Positions 1 to 9,254 are shown, numbered from the stretch's first letter. The stretch is DNA of 60,406 bases from JBDRED01 sp043820025 [NCBI: Elusimicrobiota bacterium] (GCA_043820025.1 JBDRED010000009.1:1-60406); one strand, 5' to 3'. Program-made: numbers and translations. Notes: generated by a model not told the origin, from the letters alone.

Positions 1-322
1 TAACCTTCTTTACCTTAGGTTCTTTTACCTTCTTTACTTTAGGAGCTTTTGGTTCCTTAACCTTCTTTACCTTAGGTTCTTTTACCTTCTTTACTTTAGG
101 AGCTTTCGGTTCCTTAACCTTCTTTACCTTAGGTTCTTTTACCTTCTTTACTTTAGGAGCTTTTGGTTCCTTTATCTTCTTTACCTTAGGTTCTTTTACC
201 TTCTTTACTTTAGGCGCTTTTGGTTCCTTAACCTTCTTTACTTTCGGTTCTTTTACTTTCTTTACTTTAAGCGCTTTTGGTTCCTTTATCTTCTTTACCT
301 TAGGTTCTTTTACCTTTATAGG
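1..322. repeat. 57-bp tandem repeat, at least five units
   Basis: Units begin at 1, 58, 115, 172, 229 and (partial) 286, a constant period of 57 bases or 19 codons. Neighbouring units differ by only a few substitutions, for example TTAACC versus TTTATC at the unit boundary. The array is in frame inside the Lys/Pro-rich gene and continues past the left edge. A shorter, related and more degenerate array lies at about 1090-1270 in the next gene. Because the period is a multiple of three, copy number can change without breaking the reading frame. Confidence 0.93.
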
Positions 323-529
323 TTTATCAACAACCTTCTTACTAACTTTTTTTACCTTTACATTCTTTGTTTTGACTTTTTCTGCAACATTTTCTTTATT
401 TGCCTTTGTTGTGTCTCCGAAAACAGTTGTGTCCTCGGAAACAGGCGCAGCTATTAAAATGCCATTTGATACGCAAAATGTTAGAGCTGTGATAAAAATA
501 ATTAAAAGTTTTGGAATTTTATTTTTCAT
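1..529 (-). CDS. Secreted Lys/Pro-rich repeat protein (C-terminus beyond window)
   Basis: The reading frame opens with ATG at 529 and stays open to base 1, so only the first 176 codons are visible. It starts with a signal peptide (MKNKIPKLLIIFITALTF, then a polar stretch ending in APVSEDTTVFG). From about residue 70 it is almost wholly Lys, Pro, Glu and Val, built from a 19-residue unit KEPKAPKVKKVKEPKVKKV that corresponds to the 57-bp DNA repeat. The partner gene 23 bases upstream has the same repeat followed by a carbohydrate-binding-like domain, so a similar C-terminal domain may lie outside the window. Lys/Pro repeats of this kind resemble the extended periplasmic linker of TonB or wall-binding spacers. 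That role is inferred. The mature protein would be extremely basic. Confidence 0.8.
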   Translation of the reverse strand, partial: MKNKIPKLLIIFITALTFCVSNGILIAAPVSEDTTVFGDTTKANKENVAEKVKTKNVKVKKVSKKVVDKPIKVKEPKVKKIKEPKALKVKKVKEPKVKKVKEPKAPKVKKVKEPKVKKIKEPKAPKVKKVKEPKVKKVKEPKAPKVKKVKEPKVKKVKEPKAPKVKKVKEPKVKKV

Positions 530-552
530 AAACCACCTATTTTAAAAAGATA

Positions 553-1437
553 CTATTTTACAAATTGTATTTCATCTAAATACAACGTAAATCCGCTTGG
601 GTTATCTTCAGCGCTTGCTGACCATGAAAACCCTCCTATTATATGACTCAAATCCTTGTCTTTTAAATTTATTGTATACTTTTTCCATTTTTTAGTAAGC
701 ATAATAGGGCCAATTGACGCAACTGTTGAGTCCGGATATTTACCCGTAATTCCGCCAACATTAAACTCAGCAATAATTTCATCGCCTTTTTCTCCACGCG
801 CCCAGAACTCAAGTTTCTTAATACCGGTTAAATCAAACCCTTCCTTTTCTACACCCCAATTATTCGCAGGATACTGCCAGTATATTCCTGCCCAGCCTGC
901 GCCTTGGATTTTTTCAGCGCTATAATCAATTTTTACACAAGTTTGCCCTTTGAAAGGCTTAATACGGCATCTTGGTGAATATTTTATATCTCCTGTGTCA
1001 CCCATCCATCCTGAAGGTATAAAATGGTTTTCATCAGAACGAAGTTCTGTAAATACATAAAACTTTTTCATACCCTTTTTATTAGAAGATTTCTTAACCT
1101 TAGGCGCTTTTGGTTCCTTTATCTTCTTTACCTTAGGTTCTTTAATTTTCTTAACTTTAGGAGCTTTTGGTTCTTTTACCTTCTTTATCTTAGGTTCTTT
1201 TACTTTCTTTACTTTAGGTTCTTTTACTTTCTTTACTTTAGGCGCTTTTGGCTTTCTTTCTCTTTTTCCTTTTTTTGTTACTTCTTTTGTAACTGTTTTT
1301 GTTGTAATTGTTTCCATGCTTTCAGTAGTTACGCCTGTGTCTGCCCCTGTTGTACTCTCAACTTTCCCGGGCTGAGCATATAGCCCCGCAACCATACTTA
1401 TTACTAAGATTATTGCTAACATTGTCTTTTTAATCAT
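553..1437 (-). CDS. Secreted Lys/Pro-rich linker protein with C-terminal carbohydrate-binding-like domain
   Basis: The protein has 294 residues. Residues 1-21 are a signal peptide ending in GLYA. Residues 22-53 are Thr/Glu-rich, and residues 54-118 are Lys/Pro repeats of the same kind as in the neighbouring gene. Residues about 125-294 form a compact domain with features of galactose-binding-like beta-sandwich modules (CIA30/CBM11 style): GFDLTGIKKLEFWARGEKG, the strand KWKKYTINLKD, and the terminal YLDEIQFVK. The related lipoprotein at 1947-2585 ends in VYIDNIEYKKV. I infer that the basic arm holds a sugar-binding head at the cell envelope. The gap to the preceding gene is 26 bases. Ligand and exact family are unknown. 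Confidence 0.8.
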   Translation of the reverse strand: MIKKTMLAIILVISMVAGLYAQPGKVESTTGADTGVTTESMETITTKTVTKEVTKKGKRERKPKAPKVKKVKEPKVKKVKEPKIKKVKEPKAPKVKKIKEPKVKKIKEPKAPKVKKSSNKKGMKKFYVFTELRSDENHFIPSGWMGDTGDIKYSPRCRIKPFKGQTCVKIDYSAEKIQGAGWAGIYWQYPANNWGVEKEGFDLTGIKKLEFWARGEKGDEIIAEFNVGGITGKYPDSTVASIGPIMLTKKWKKYTINLKDKDLSHIIGGFSWSASAEDNPSGFTLYLDEIQFVK

Positions 1438-1463
1438 TTTCTTTCTTCCTCCTTTAATTTTTC

Positions 1464-1943
1464 CTAAAACGGAATATTATAAGCTACCATAAAGGCATCT
1501 TTTTTATTATACATTGCATATTTCTTCTTTTTCCTGCTATTTTCAATTTTTTTGCCGGTTGAATACGCGTCTAACACACCAAACAACCAGACAATCGCAG
1601 TAAAAGCCAAAGAATAATACATGTAATTTGTATAATCAATGTAGTCATCATACAACTCATCGTCTCTCAATCCTTTATTCTCATAATCATTATAAAAAGT
1701 ATCTGATTTAAGCTTAAAATAAAGCGCGCTTGCTAACCCGGCGCCGGCCGCAATCATTAAGATCAAACCCTTATCCTTTTTATCTAAAAAACTTTGCCCC
1801 CACCCGGGTATTATTAATGAACGGACAACTGCGCTAGTTGCTGACTTTTTTAAAAGGTAATAATCTTTTGGCATATCAGCCTGAGCAGCTGCCTGTCCAA
1901 CAATAATCGTCATTACTAAAAAAAATGATATTAGTTTTTTCAT
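1464..1943 (-). CDS. DUF5683-like small membrane protein
   Basis: The protein has 159 residues with a signal-like N-terminus (ending AAAQA), then the segment SLIIPGWGQSFLDKKDKGL. This SxxxPGxGQ..... pattern ahead of two hydrophobic helices (about residues 60-80 and 105-128) is typical of DUF5683 proteins found in envelope gene clusters of many Gram-negative groups. Between the helices is an acidic, Tyr-rich stretch. The basic tail KKIENSRKKKKYAMYNKKD is probably cytoplasmic. It sits 3 bases after the upstream lipoprotein gene, so it is surely cotranscribed with it. The biochemical role of the family is unknown. Assignment is from motif memory only. Confidence 0.65.
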   Translation of the reverse strand: MKKLISFFLVMTIIVGQAAAQADMPKDYYLLKKSATSAVVRSLIIPGWGQSFLDKKDKGLILMIAAGAGLASALYFKLKSDTFYNDYENKGLRDDELYDDYIDYTNYMYYSLAFTAIVWLFGVLDAYSTGKKIENSRKKKKYAMYNKKDAFMVAYNIPF

Positions 1944-1946
1944 AGT

Positions 1947-2585
1947 TTATACCTTTTTATATTCAATGTTATCGATATATACAGTACCGCCATTCCCTTG
2001 TGAAATACCCGTATAGTTCATAATAATTTTAATTACTTCTTTTATATTTGTTAAACTCGCAACACTTGTGATAGTTATACTAAATTCCTTCCATGTTGAC
2101 GGTAAAAGATCATTGTTTGTAATAACAACCTTATCATTTGAATCCGGGCCCTTTACCTCTAAATTTGTTTTATCTGACAATGATCCTTTAGCATAAAACG
2201 TTATTCTATTATATCCTCCCGGAGACATATCTCTTGCAACAGAGTTATCTATATGAAATCCGCACCATTTTGCTGTTTCCCATTGACCATTTGTGGAGTT
2301 ATACGCTTTTTCTAATTGTCCTGTCCATGAATAACGAATACATTTTTTCCCAACGTATGAATCTGTGCCGGTAAAATTAGTTTCTAATGTTTGATAATTA
2401 TATGTAGTATAATATTCAATATCACCGTCAGTATTTAATTCAGTATCATATACATGCCAAACACCGCTCCAATTATTCAATGCCCTGTCGCTCATGGGAT
2501 CATTAATAATATCTCTGGCGTTCTTGCAGCCGCTTAAAATTGACATTATACATATTATTTGGAAAATAATAAATACTTTCTTCAT
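1947..2585 (-). CDS. Lipoprotein with carbohydrate-binding-like beta-sandwich domain
   Basis: The 212-residue protein begins with a lipoprotein signal peptide whose lipobox is ILSGC, with the lipidated cysteine at residue 20. The rest looks like one galactose-binding-like domain: GKKCIRYSWTG, then an aromatic core with KWCGFHID, then GGYNRITFYAKGS, TWKEFSITIT and the closing strand TVYIDNIEYKKV. The order of these strands matches the C-terminal domain of the product of 553-1437, so the two probably recognise related ligands. The start lies 7 bases after the stop of the barrel-OmpA gene, supporting a shared transcript. Outer-membrane anchoring is likely but not provable here. Confidence 0.75.
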   Translation of the reverse strand: MKKVFIIFQIICIMSILSGCKNARDIINDPMSDRALNNWSGVWHVYDTELNTDGDIEYYTTYNYQTLETNFTGTDSYVGKKCIRYSWTGQLEKAYNSTNGQWETAKWCGFHIDNSVARDMSPGGYNRITFYAKGSLSDKTNLEVKGPDSNDKVVITNNDLLPSTWKEFSITITSVASLTNIKEVIKIIMNYTGISQGNGGTVYIDNIEYKKV

Positions 2586-2592
2586 CTATTGC

Positions 2593-5280
2593 TTACCTCA
2601 TAATTACTATTTCTATACGATTATTTTTCTCTATAGCTTCTTTGTCTCTAACCTTTGTGATTGGCGTCTTTTCCCCAAGCCCTACAGATGTTATGATCGA
2701 AGAATCTATGCCTGCAGACGCCATATAGCCGGCTACAGTCTCTGCTCGGCCTTGCGATAATGAACCATTATATCTCTTGAGGCCTTTCTTATCTGTATAT
2801 CCTTCAATCTTTATCTTAGTTATATTTATTCCTTTCATGAAAGCTACTATATCATTAATAAGCGCATTTCCGCCGTCTTTTATCTCAGCCTTTTTAGGTT
2901 CAAAAATATCTCTTGCCGTAATAGTTAAAATCAATCCCCGGGCATCCTCTCTGATATCTACTCTCTTTTTTAATTTATTTATTGCCTCTTTATCAAATAC
3001 CTTTTGTGTGTTGCGCAGAATAAAATTTACAGGCTTGGATTCAGCCTTATTTCCAAGAACATCCGTAGCTCCAATAACGGCATTGAAATGTCCCTCAGGA
3101 ACTAATTTGTTCGTTGCCTCGTCTATGCCATCCCAGCTAAAGTAATCCGGAACTCTTCCTTTTCTGTATATGCGTGAAATTTCTTTATTTTCCTTATCTC
3201 TAATAGAAATCCACCATTCATCAATACCGGAGTAGTCATAAACATACAAATGGAAATCTATTAAATCATTTATGCCATCATTATTAGGCGTAAACAGCAC
3301 TCCTTTTGCAAGGCTGATCTCGACCTGAGGAGGCGCTTTGTCTCCAATTATCGCTCCGTGCATTCCAATCCTCTCTTCAGGTTCTTTAAAGTGAAGAATC
3401 GAATTAAATTTCCAAGCCCATGAAACAGTTACTTCGTCAAAAGATCCTATATCAACAGTATTAATTTTATTATCATCCTCTCGAACTCCAACATAAGAAA
3501 CGCCTAATTCTCCAAATCCTTTAAGATCTCTCTTAATTGACGCTTTATACAGCTGATTTACAACAATACCAAATTCCCTGTGCCATGATTCCGGGCCCCA
3601 GGTATCACTACCATACCCAAGCTCAAGTTTGTATAATCTGTGCTTTAAGATTAGCTCTAATGATAACATGTTTGTCGTTGGTTTTAAGTCATCTTCATCA
3701 TTGGCGTAACTATAACTTCCTGTAGCAACCGGTGAATTGCCTCCACGCGCTACGAGCGTAAGAGAAGTCAGCGATCCTAAACTTGAGCGTAAAACAAAAT
3801 CAATATAATGTAGTGGAGTATTGAATCCAAAAAGGCCATAAACACTTGAAGGCTCCCAAATAACCTTGCCGTCTGCGTTATAGTACCATGTTCTGTCAGT
3901 TGACGTAGGATAATAGTTCATAGAATATCCTAAAGCGCAGGCAAATGGAGATTCAATCGCATCATTTATATTCCATGCTTCCAGGTTTGCAGGTTCGTAC
4001 TTATAAAAATTTGATTTTGCCGAAGGATCATATGTAATAAAAAGGCCGGTAAGCGTTGCTTCTCTATTATCCATATCAACCCTAAAAGGCGCATCCTCTC
4101 CCCTTGGAACAATATAAGCCGGCCCGGGCTGTAATTCAGTTCCTTCATATAAATATGGATTCGCAGATATTAAAGGCTTTCTCCATGTTGCTTTTAACGA
4201 CATTGATAAATGTCTCGCAACCTTTTTGTCAGCAAAACCTTCTATTTCATTTTTATTACCTGCGACAATACCCAAATGTGAATACGAAAGCCGCAATTTA
4301 TCAACAAAAGAAATTAATTTCTCGTTTGGCTCAACAATAATCTTATATCCAATTCCATCCTTTTCCTCAGTTGTGCCATTTTTAACCTTAAACTTAGAGC
4401 CAAGATCACCTTCTCCATCTTTTACATTGTCAACATAAGTATAAGCCTCATTAAGCCTAAACGGCTGATACATTACACCTAATTCAAGGTTTATCGAATT
4501 AATATAACTGATTTTTGAATTTAACGCGTAAGATTCTCTAAACTCATCATCCCATCCCCAAGGAATTTTTTCCCGTCTTGCGACAAAATAATTATCCAAT
4601 TTATAAAATCTGTAATTATATTTAGCGTATAACGAATCTCTCATTCCCCATATCGGCTCGCCGCCAATCACTACAAGCGACCCGACCGGAAGTCTCATTT
4701 CCGCCTCGCCGGCCTCAGGCGCTGTTCTTCCGCTTATATTTAAATAATTTTCAGTATCAAACTGTTCCGGATAAAATCCAAAAATATCGCCTTCATATTT
4801 CCAATTATAGTGTCCTACTCCTTTAAAATAACGCAGTCTTGTGCTCGTAGAATGATATTCGACATCCGCTTTTGTAAACCTGGCATATTGCCTGTCATCA
4901 TATAAACGTTTATAATCATTTACAGGACGCCATAATGTGTCGAGATACCCGCCAAAAATATTTACGCCAATCATGCCCTTAAAATTATCTGTGTGCTTAA
5001 AAAGAAGGTCTAAAGAAAGTGTGTTGCGGCTCGATTTATTCCAATCACTCTCCAAAGCGCCCTGTGTGAAAAAAAACTTTTTATTTATCCCATCCTGGCT
5101 TGCGCTCCACCCGTCAACAGTTCTATTCATTGTATAATCAACAGTATAGTCGCCTTTAAATTGAAGACTGCCGTTTTCTAAATGCGAATAGGACACAGAC
5201 CAGACATATGTTTGTAAAAATAACATTGCAATGCAAAAATAATAAAAAAATTTAAAATTTATTTTACTTAGTAAAGGCAT
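2593..5280 (-). CDS. Outer-membrane beta-barrel protein with FlgD-like and OmpA domains
   Basis: The 895-residue protein has a signal peptide (to about residue 27), then some 600 residues rich in alternating aromatic and polar strands (RFYKLDNYFVARREK and similar), consistent with a large outer-membrane barrel. Residues about 650-755 contain LFTPNNDGINDLIDF and YFSWDGIDEATNKLVPEGHF, the signature of FlgD-like or gliding-motility C-terminal Ig modules. Residues about 785-895 are an OmpA peptidoglycan-binding domain with GYTDKKG, LSQGRAETV, GLGEKTP and KNNRIEIVI. The combination suggests a surface protein tied to peptidoglycan. It lies between the glycoside hydrolases and the lipoprotein in one gene run, which suggests a role in glycan binding or passage. 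It is not a recognised SusC/TonB receptor. Confidence 0.8.
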   Translation of the reverse strand: MPLLSKINFKFFYYFCIAMLFLQTYVWSVSYSHLENGSLQFKGDYTVDYTMNRTVDGWSASQDGINKKFFFTQGALESDWNKSSRNTLSLDLLFKHTDNFKGMIGVNIFGGYLDTLWRPVNDYKRLYDDRQYARFTKADVEYHSTSTRLRYFKGVGHYNWKYEGDIFGFYPEQFDTENYLNISGRTAPEAGEAEMRLPVGSLVVIGGEPIWGMRDSLYAKYNYRFYKLDNYFVARREKIPWGWDDEFRESYALNSKISYINSINLELGVMYQPFRLNEAYTYVDNVKDGEGDLGSKFKVKNGTTEEKDGIGYKIIVEPNEKLISFVDKLRLSYSHLGIVAGNKNEIEGFADKKVARHLSMSLKATWRKPLISANPYLYEGTELQPGPAYIVPRGEDAPFRVDMDNREATLTGLFITYDPSAKSNFYKYEPANLEAWNINDAIESPFACALGYSMNYYPTSTDRTWYYNADGKVIWEPSSVYGLFGFNTPLHYIDFVLRSSLGSLTSLTLVARGGNSPVATGSYSYANDEDDLKPTTNMLSLELILKHRLYKLELGYGSDTWGPESWHREFGIVVNQLYKASIKRDLKGFGELGVSYVGVREDDNKINTVDIGSFDEVTVSWAWKFNSILHFKEPEERIGMHGAIIGDKAPPQVEISLAKGVLFTPNNDGINDLIDFHLYVYDYSGIDEWWISIRDKENKEISRIYRKGRVPDYFSWDGIDEATNKLVPEGHFNAVIGATDVLGNKAESKPVNFILRNTQKVFDKEAINKLKKRVDIREDARGLILTITARDIFEPKKAEIKDGGNALINDIVAFMKGINITKIKIEGYTDKKGLKRYNGSLSQGRAETVAGYMASAGIDSSIITSVGLGEKTPITKVRDKEAIEKNNRIEIVIMR

Positions 5281-5322
5281 TTGCGCTCCAAATTGAATTT
5301 GATTTAAAGGTATTTTAATCTA

Positions 5323-5342
5323 GCATATTTAGAAAAATATGC
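5323..5342. other. Hairpin between hydrolase and barrel genes
   Basis: GCATATTT and AAATATGC form a perfect 8-bp stem with a four-base AGAA loop in the 79-base gap between the hydrolase stop and the barrel gene start. It has no G+C-rich core and no U tract, so it is not a classic terminator. It could be an mRNA-processing or stability element that sets different levels of the two parts of the operon. Confidence 0.45.
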
Positions 5343-5359
5343 CAAGATTATTTTTATAA

Positions 5360-7288
5360 TTATTTTTTAAGGTTCCATAAATCCTTATATGTATAGTAAG
5401 CTTCTCTTAAATTACGCTGAAAAGGGCTATTCTCCCCATTCCCCTGGCCAACAATACCAAACCACTCTTCATGACCCCATCCATCAGGAAACGGCATTGC
5501 GTATTGCGCCTGTCTTTGCTGTTCAAAAGGAGAATCTCCCTGTGAATCTTTCCACCATTCGTCAAGCCACTCAAAAATTATTCCGCCAAGACAAATCCCC
5601 TCTCCCGGCTGGCCCATTGTGTTATATTCAATATCCTTCCAATTACCCTTGTGGTAATTTGCTTGTTCGATTTCATTTACGCCCTGACGCTCATGATACG
5701 CATCACAACCATACTCAGTAATAATAACAGGTTTTTCAATCTTCTTCTTTATTTTTTTCCATAATGGGCCAAAGCTGTCTCCGCCAAGATAAGCGTTTAC
5801 GCCAAATATATCAATTTCCGGGCTGTATTTATGATAATAATCCAAAAGATCCAGACTGTAATTTCCGACAACTACAGGATGATTTGGGTCAAGTTTATGA
5901 ATCATGGCCGCAACCTCATTTACAAATTCAGTGTATTCCTTAGGAAATTTACTCGCATTTGTAGCTGTGGCATTCACTCCGCCTACATCCGGAAGGTCAT
6001 TCTCGTTGCCAATCGCCCACATAAGAACATAAGGTTCATCCTTGTGATCCATAACCATTCTTTTAACGCTGTCCTTCATCATCTTGCGCTGTAAAGGATC
6101 TCGGTAATCTGTTGAAGACGAATCTGATCCAATACCATACGCGCCTATAAAATCTCCTAATATAACTCGTATACCATACGTCTTATATAAATCTCTTAAT
6201 ATGTCTTTATCAATTCCTCCCTGCTCATAACCCTTCTTTGAAAACATATGGTACATTCTTATGGTATTTACGCCCATATCCTTTAATAATTGAAAATCGC
6301 CGACTATCGGCTCGTTGCTGTCCCGTTTATTATTACTATTACTATCAACCCATGAGTCATAAGCAGCGTCAGATTTTCCATTCTTATTAGTATCCAGTTT
6401 CATCCACTTTGTTTCCCTGCCCGGTTCATCCACCTTTGTACCAATCTTGGTCGGAGCGTAAGTGATGCCTTTTACAATATATGGTTTACCTTTTACCAAT
6501 AACTGCCATTGCCCATTATCATACTGAACTACCTGAACAGCGCCTTCTCCTCTCTGTTTAATAATATTCAGCGCCCCGGCTTTTACCTTTTGCGGCACAC
6601 GCGATTCATTACTCACAAATCTGCCGGGATTAACAACAACAACATCATTTTGAAGATCTGTGTCATCCTTATTTTCTATTTCAACTGAAGCGTCTACGAG
6701 CGTAAAACCCAGATCATCAGCGTATTCCCTGCATAACACATTAATTCTGTCAATCGCTACAGGCGCAACATACCAGACAAAACTTCCGTCAATACCCCAG
6801 CATGCCGTCTGAGGAAAATTAATAACAATAGAATAGTACGCCTTTATAGCCTGCACTATACTTCCGCCGTTTTTTAACGCCTCCGCAGTAAAGAACTGCC
6901 TTGTGCCGGGATCATGGTCTAAATAATTATCATTTACAACATTTGCCGTTGCCCAAGCGAAAAAATCAACCTCAGGATTTCCGGTATTAACATTCTTCCA
7001 AATATCATCTTCAAATGCTTGTTGTTTTAAAAGTTTTTTATAGACAGGGTCTAAAGACGCTTCGCGGTTTGGGTACACGCCCTCGCCTGCAGCGCGGGAT
7101 AAACCCTCTTTATCCGTGATTTTGTACTTGTAATAAGCTGTCCCTATATTCTTAAATTTCCCGTACTTTTCGTAATCAATAATTTTATCGCCTGTATTTT
7201 TTATACGTATTTCCGACCCTAAAACAACCATCTGTAAAAAGCAGATGATTAGCATACTCAGAATTAAACTAACTGTTATTTTTTTCAT
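5360..7288 (-). CDS. Secreted clan GH-A glycoside hydrolase (GH2-like barrel) with EF-hand-like loops
   Basis: The 642-residue protein has a signal peptide (to about residue 24). Residues 30-240 are an N-terminal domain of unknown fold containing EGLSRAAGEGVYPN. From about 255 there is a short beta segment (QLLVKGKPYIVKGITYAP), then two EF-hand-like loops at 299-310 and 315-326. The TIM barrel follows, with the acid/base candidate E429 in WAIGNEND and the nucleophile candidate E525 in VIITEYG, the normal clan GH-A arrangement. It is a paralogue of the next gene upstream (7347-9254) and follows a sugar ABC importer, so it probably acts on a glycan whose products the importer takes up. A transglycosylase role is also possible. 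Substrate specificity cannot be read from sequence. Confidence 0.85.
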   Translation of the reverse strand: MKKITVSLILSMLIICFLQMVVLGSEIRIKNTGDKIIDYEKYGKFKNIGTAYYKYKITDKEGLSRAAGEGVYPNREASLDPVYKKLLKQQAFEDDIWKNVNTGNPEVDFFAWATANVVNDNYLDHDPGTRQFFTAEALKNGGSIVQAIKAYYSIVINFPQTACWGIDGSFVWYVAPVAIDRINVLCREYADDLGFTLVDASVEIENKDDTDLQNDVVVVNPGRFVSNESRVPQKVKAGALNIIKQRGEGAVQVVQYDNGQWQLLVKGKPYIVKGITYAPTKIGTKVDEPGRETKWMKLDTNKNGKSDAAYDSWVDSNSNNKRDSNEPIVGDFQLLKDMGVNTIRMYHMFSKKGYEQGGIDKDILRDLYKTYGIRVILGDFIGAYGIGSDSSSTDYRDPLQRKMMKDSVKRMVMDHKDEPYVLMWAIGNENDLPDVGGVNATATNASKFPKEYTEFVNEVAAMIHKLDPNHPVVVGNYSLDLLDYYHKYSPEIDIFGVNAYLGGDSFGPLWKKIKKKIEKPVIITEYGCDAYHERQGVNEIEQANYHKGNWKDIEYNTMGQPGEGICLGGIIFEWLDEWWKDSQGDSPFEQQRQAQYAMPFPDGWGHEEWFGIVGQGNGENSPFQRNLREAYYTYKDLWNLKK

Positions 7289-7346
7289 CTTTCTTTCTCC
7301 TTTTAATATCCATCGATATGTTATAGAAAAAATCTATACCGGATTC

Positions 7347-9254
7347 CTATTGAACATTAGTCTCTTGATCATTCCATACGCTCTTGTAATAATAATAGCT
7401 TTCTCTAATCTGTCTCAAAAACGGACTATTCTTTCCTTTTCCCTGGCTGCAAATACCCAGCCATTCTTCATACATCCACCCATCGGGAAAAGGCCCTGCC
7501 CACTGTCCGGTGCGATCATGATAGTAAGGATAAAAAGCCTTCCACCATCCATCCACCCACTCAAAAACCACTCCTCCCAACGCAATACCTTTCCCTTTGC
7601 CGGCCATATTATTTATAATATCTTCCCAGGCAAATTGGTGATACAGCCTCTGGTAGTGTTCCGCTTCCTTTTGGCTCTTACCCCAATAAAAAGCCGGGCA
7701 TCCATATTCTGTAACTAAAACAGGCTTATTAATTTCACCTTGCAGATCTTCCCAAAATGTTGAGCCAAATCCTTCCATGCCCCTATACGCATTACAGCCA
7801 AAAATATCAATATTGTCGCTATTCTTCGCAAAAACATCTAGAAACAGGACATCCCCGTTACAAATAGCTATAGGATGGTTCGGATCTATTTCCTTTATTT
7901 TTTTCGCAACCTTATTAACAAATTTGTAAAACTGTTCAGGCTGTTCCCCGGCCATACACCCGGATCCCGTAGACTGCTTCTTTATTCCCACTGTGCCATA
8001 ATTATTCTCATTACCAAGAATCCACATAAGAACATACGGCTCATCCTTATGTTCACGAACCATCTTTAAAACGCTTGCCATCATGTTCTTACAATGTTTC
8101 GGATTAGTATAATCTGTGCCTTGAAACCAATCTGCTCCTGACCCTGTTGCATACATTCCCAGAAAATCACCGAGCATTACCATTATTCCGTATTTATTAT
8201 ATAATTCGCGCAGAAGTTTTTTATTCGACGCATGATGATAAACACGCAATGTGTTTACGCCCATATCATGCATAAGCTTAAAATCTCCTACAACTTGCTC
8301 GTTATTGTCTTGAACATCATTCTGATTTAAATCTACCCAGGTATCAAAAGGACAATCAACACGCCCATTTTTATTTATATCGCTCTGCATCCAATCTTTA
8401 AATGTTCCTTTATCCGGGCTCTGTCCAATAACACTCGGGAGATAACCCATCCCTCTTATTTGCCAAAGCCTATCGTTTATAAAAAGCTGCCAATGCTTAT
8501 TATCGTACTGAACCAGTTTTATATCCCCAAATATATTTTCTTTAACCTTATGAAGAGCGTTGATATTAATTTTGGCAGGTGTTACTTGTTTATCAACATT
8601 AACCAGTTTGCCGGGATTAACTATAAAAATATCATTACTGATATCATTATCAAACCTGTTCTTAATTTTTATGAAAGCGCCTTCAATAGCTATCTTTTCT
8701 TCAGGATGATACGCGCACAAAAACTTTATTTTATCAAGAGCAACCTGCCCAACATACCATGGATTATGCCAATATGTTCTTCCTATTGTTCTTGGAAACA
8801 TTACAACAACCGTATAATAAGCTTTTATTGCCTGTTTAATGTGCCCCGCTTTTTCTAAGGCTGATGCCACATAAAACTGCCTCAATCCCGGATGCTCCTC
8901 GTATGAACTGGCCCATTTAAAGAATGCAAGCTCCTTATTATCCACATTAACAAAATCCCACCTATTACCATCTAAAAGGCCTGCTTCCTTGTCCTTAGTA
9001 AAACGCGGGTTCTTATCAAGGCTCCATGTGTTAGGCGCTATTCCTTCTCCCTGCGCTCTGCCTAAACCTTCGTAATCTGAAATTATATATCTATAATTTT
9101 CCGTATCAACTCCGTCAAAACTACCGTACTTGCCGTAATCTACTATATCCTCTGTACCCCAATCACTAATAAAGGTATCAGCCGAATAGGAAAGCGACCC
9201 GGCTAATATTAATGCTGAGGCTAATAAATAAATCCGTTTTGATTTTGCAATCAT
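7347..9254 (-). CDS. Secreted clan GH-A glycoside hydrolase, paralogue of the downstream gene
   Basis: The protein has 635 residues, a signal peptide (to about residue 24) and the same order of parts as its downstream paralogue: an N-terminal domain with EGLGRAQGEGIAPN, the strand QLFINDRLWQIRGMGYLPS, EF-hand-like loops at 292-303 and 308-319, and a TIM barrel. Acid/base candidate E416 lies in WILGNENN and nucleophile candidate E516 in VLVTEYGC. Both catalytic glutamates are kept, so both copies should be active. The barrel loops differ (a cysteine-containing insert near 433 is specific to this copy), which suggests a different substrate or linkage. The gene overlaps the stop of the permease gene by four bases, indicating translational coupling to the importer. 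Confidence 0.85.
   Translation of the reverse strand: MIAKSKRIYLLASALILAGSLSYSADTFISDWGTEDIVDYGKYGSFDGVDTENYRYIISDYEGLGRAQGEGIAPNTWSLDKNPRFTKDKEAGLLDGNRWDFVNVDNKELAFFKWASSYEEHPGLRQFYVASALEKAGHIKQAIKAYYTVVVMFPRTIGRTYWHNPWYVGQVALDKIKFLCAYHPEEKIAIEGAFIKIKNRFDNDISNDIFIVNPGKLVNVDKQVTPAKININALHKVKENIFGDIKLVQYDNKHWQLFINDRLWQIRGMGYLPSVIGQSPDKGTFKDWMQSDINKNGRVDCPFDTWVDLNQNDVQDNNEQVVGDFKLMHDMGVNTLRVYHHASNKKLLRELYNKYGIMVMLGDFLGMYATGSGADWFQGTDYTNPKHCKNMMASVLKMVREHKDEPYVLMWILGNENNYGTVGIKKQSTGSGCMAGEQPEQFYKFVNKVAKKIKEIDPNHPIAICNGDVLFLDVFAKNSDNIDIFGCNAYRGMEGFGSTFWEDLQGEINKPVLVTEYGCPAFYWGKSQKEAEHYQRLYHQFAWEDIINNMAGKGKGIALGGVVFEWVDGWWKAFYPYYHDRTGQWAGPFPDGWMYEEWLGICSQGKGKNSPFLRQIRESYYYYKSVWNDQETNVQ

Noticed and set aside
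1-322. 57-bp array as a CRISPR
   Set aside because: There are no unique spacers; the whole unit repeats and is translated as Lys/Pro-rich protein.
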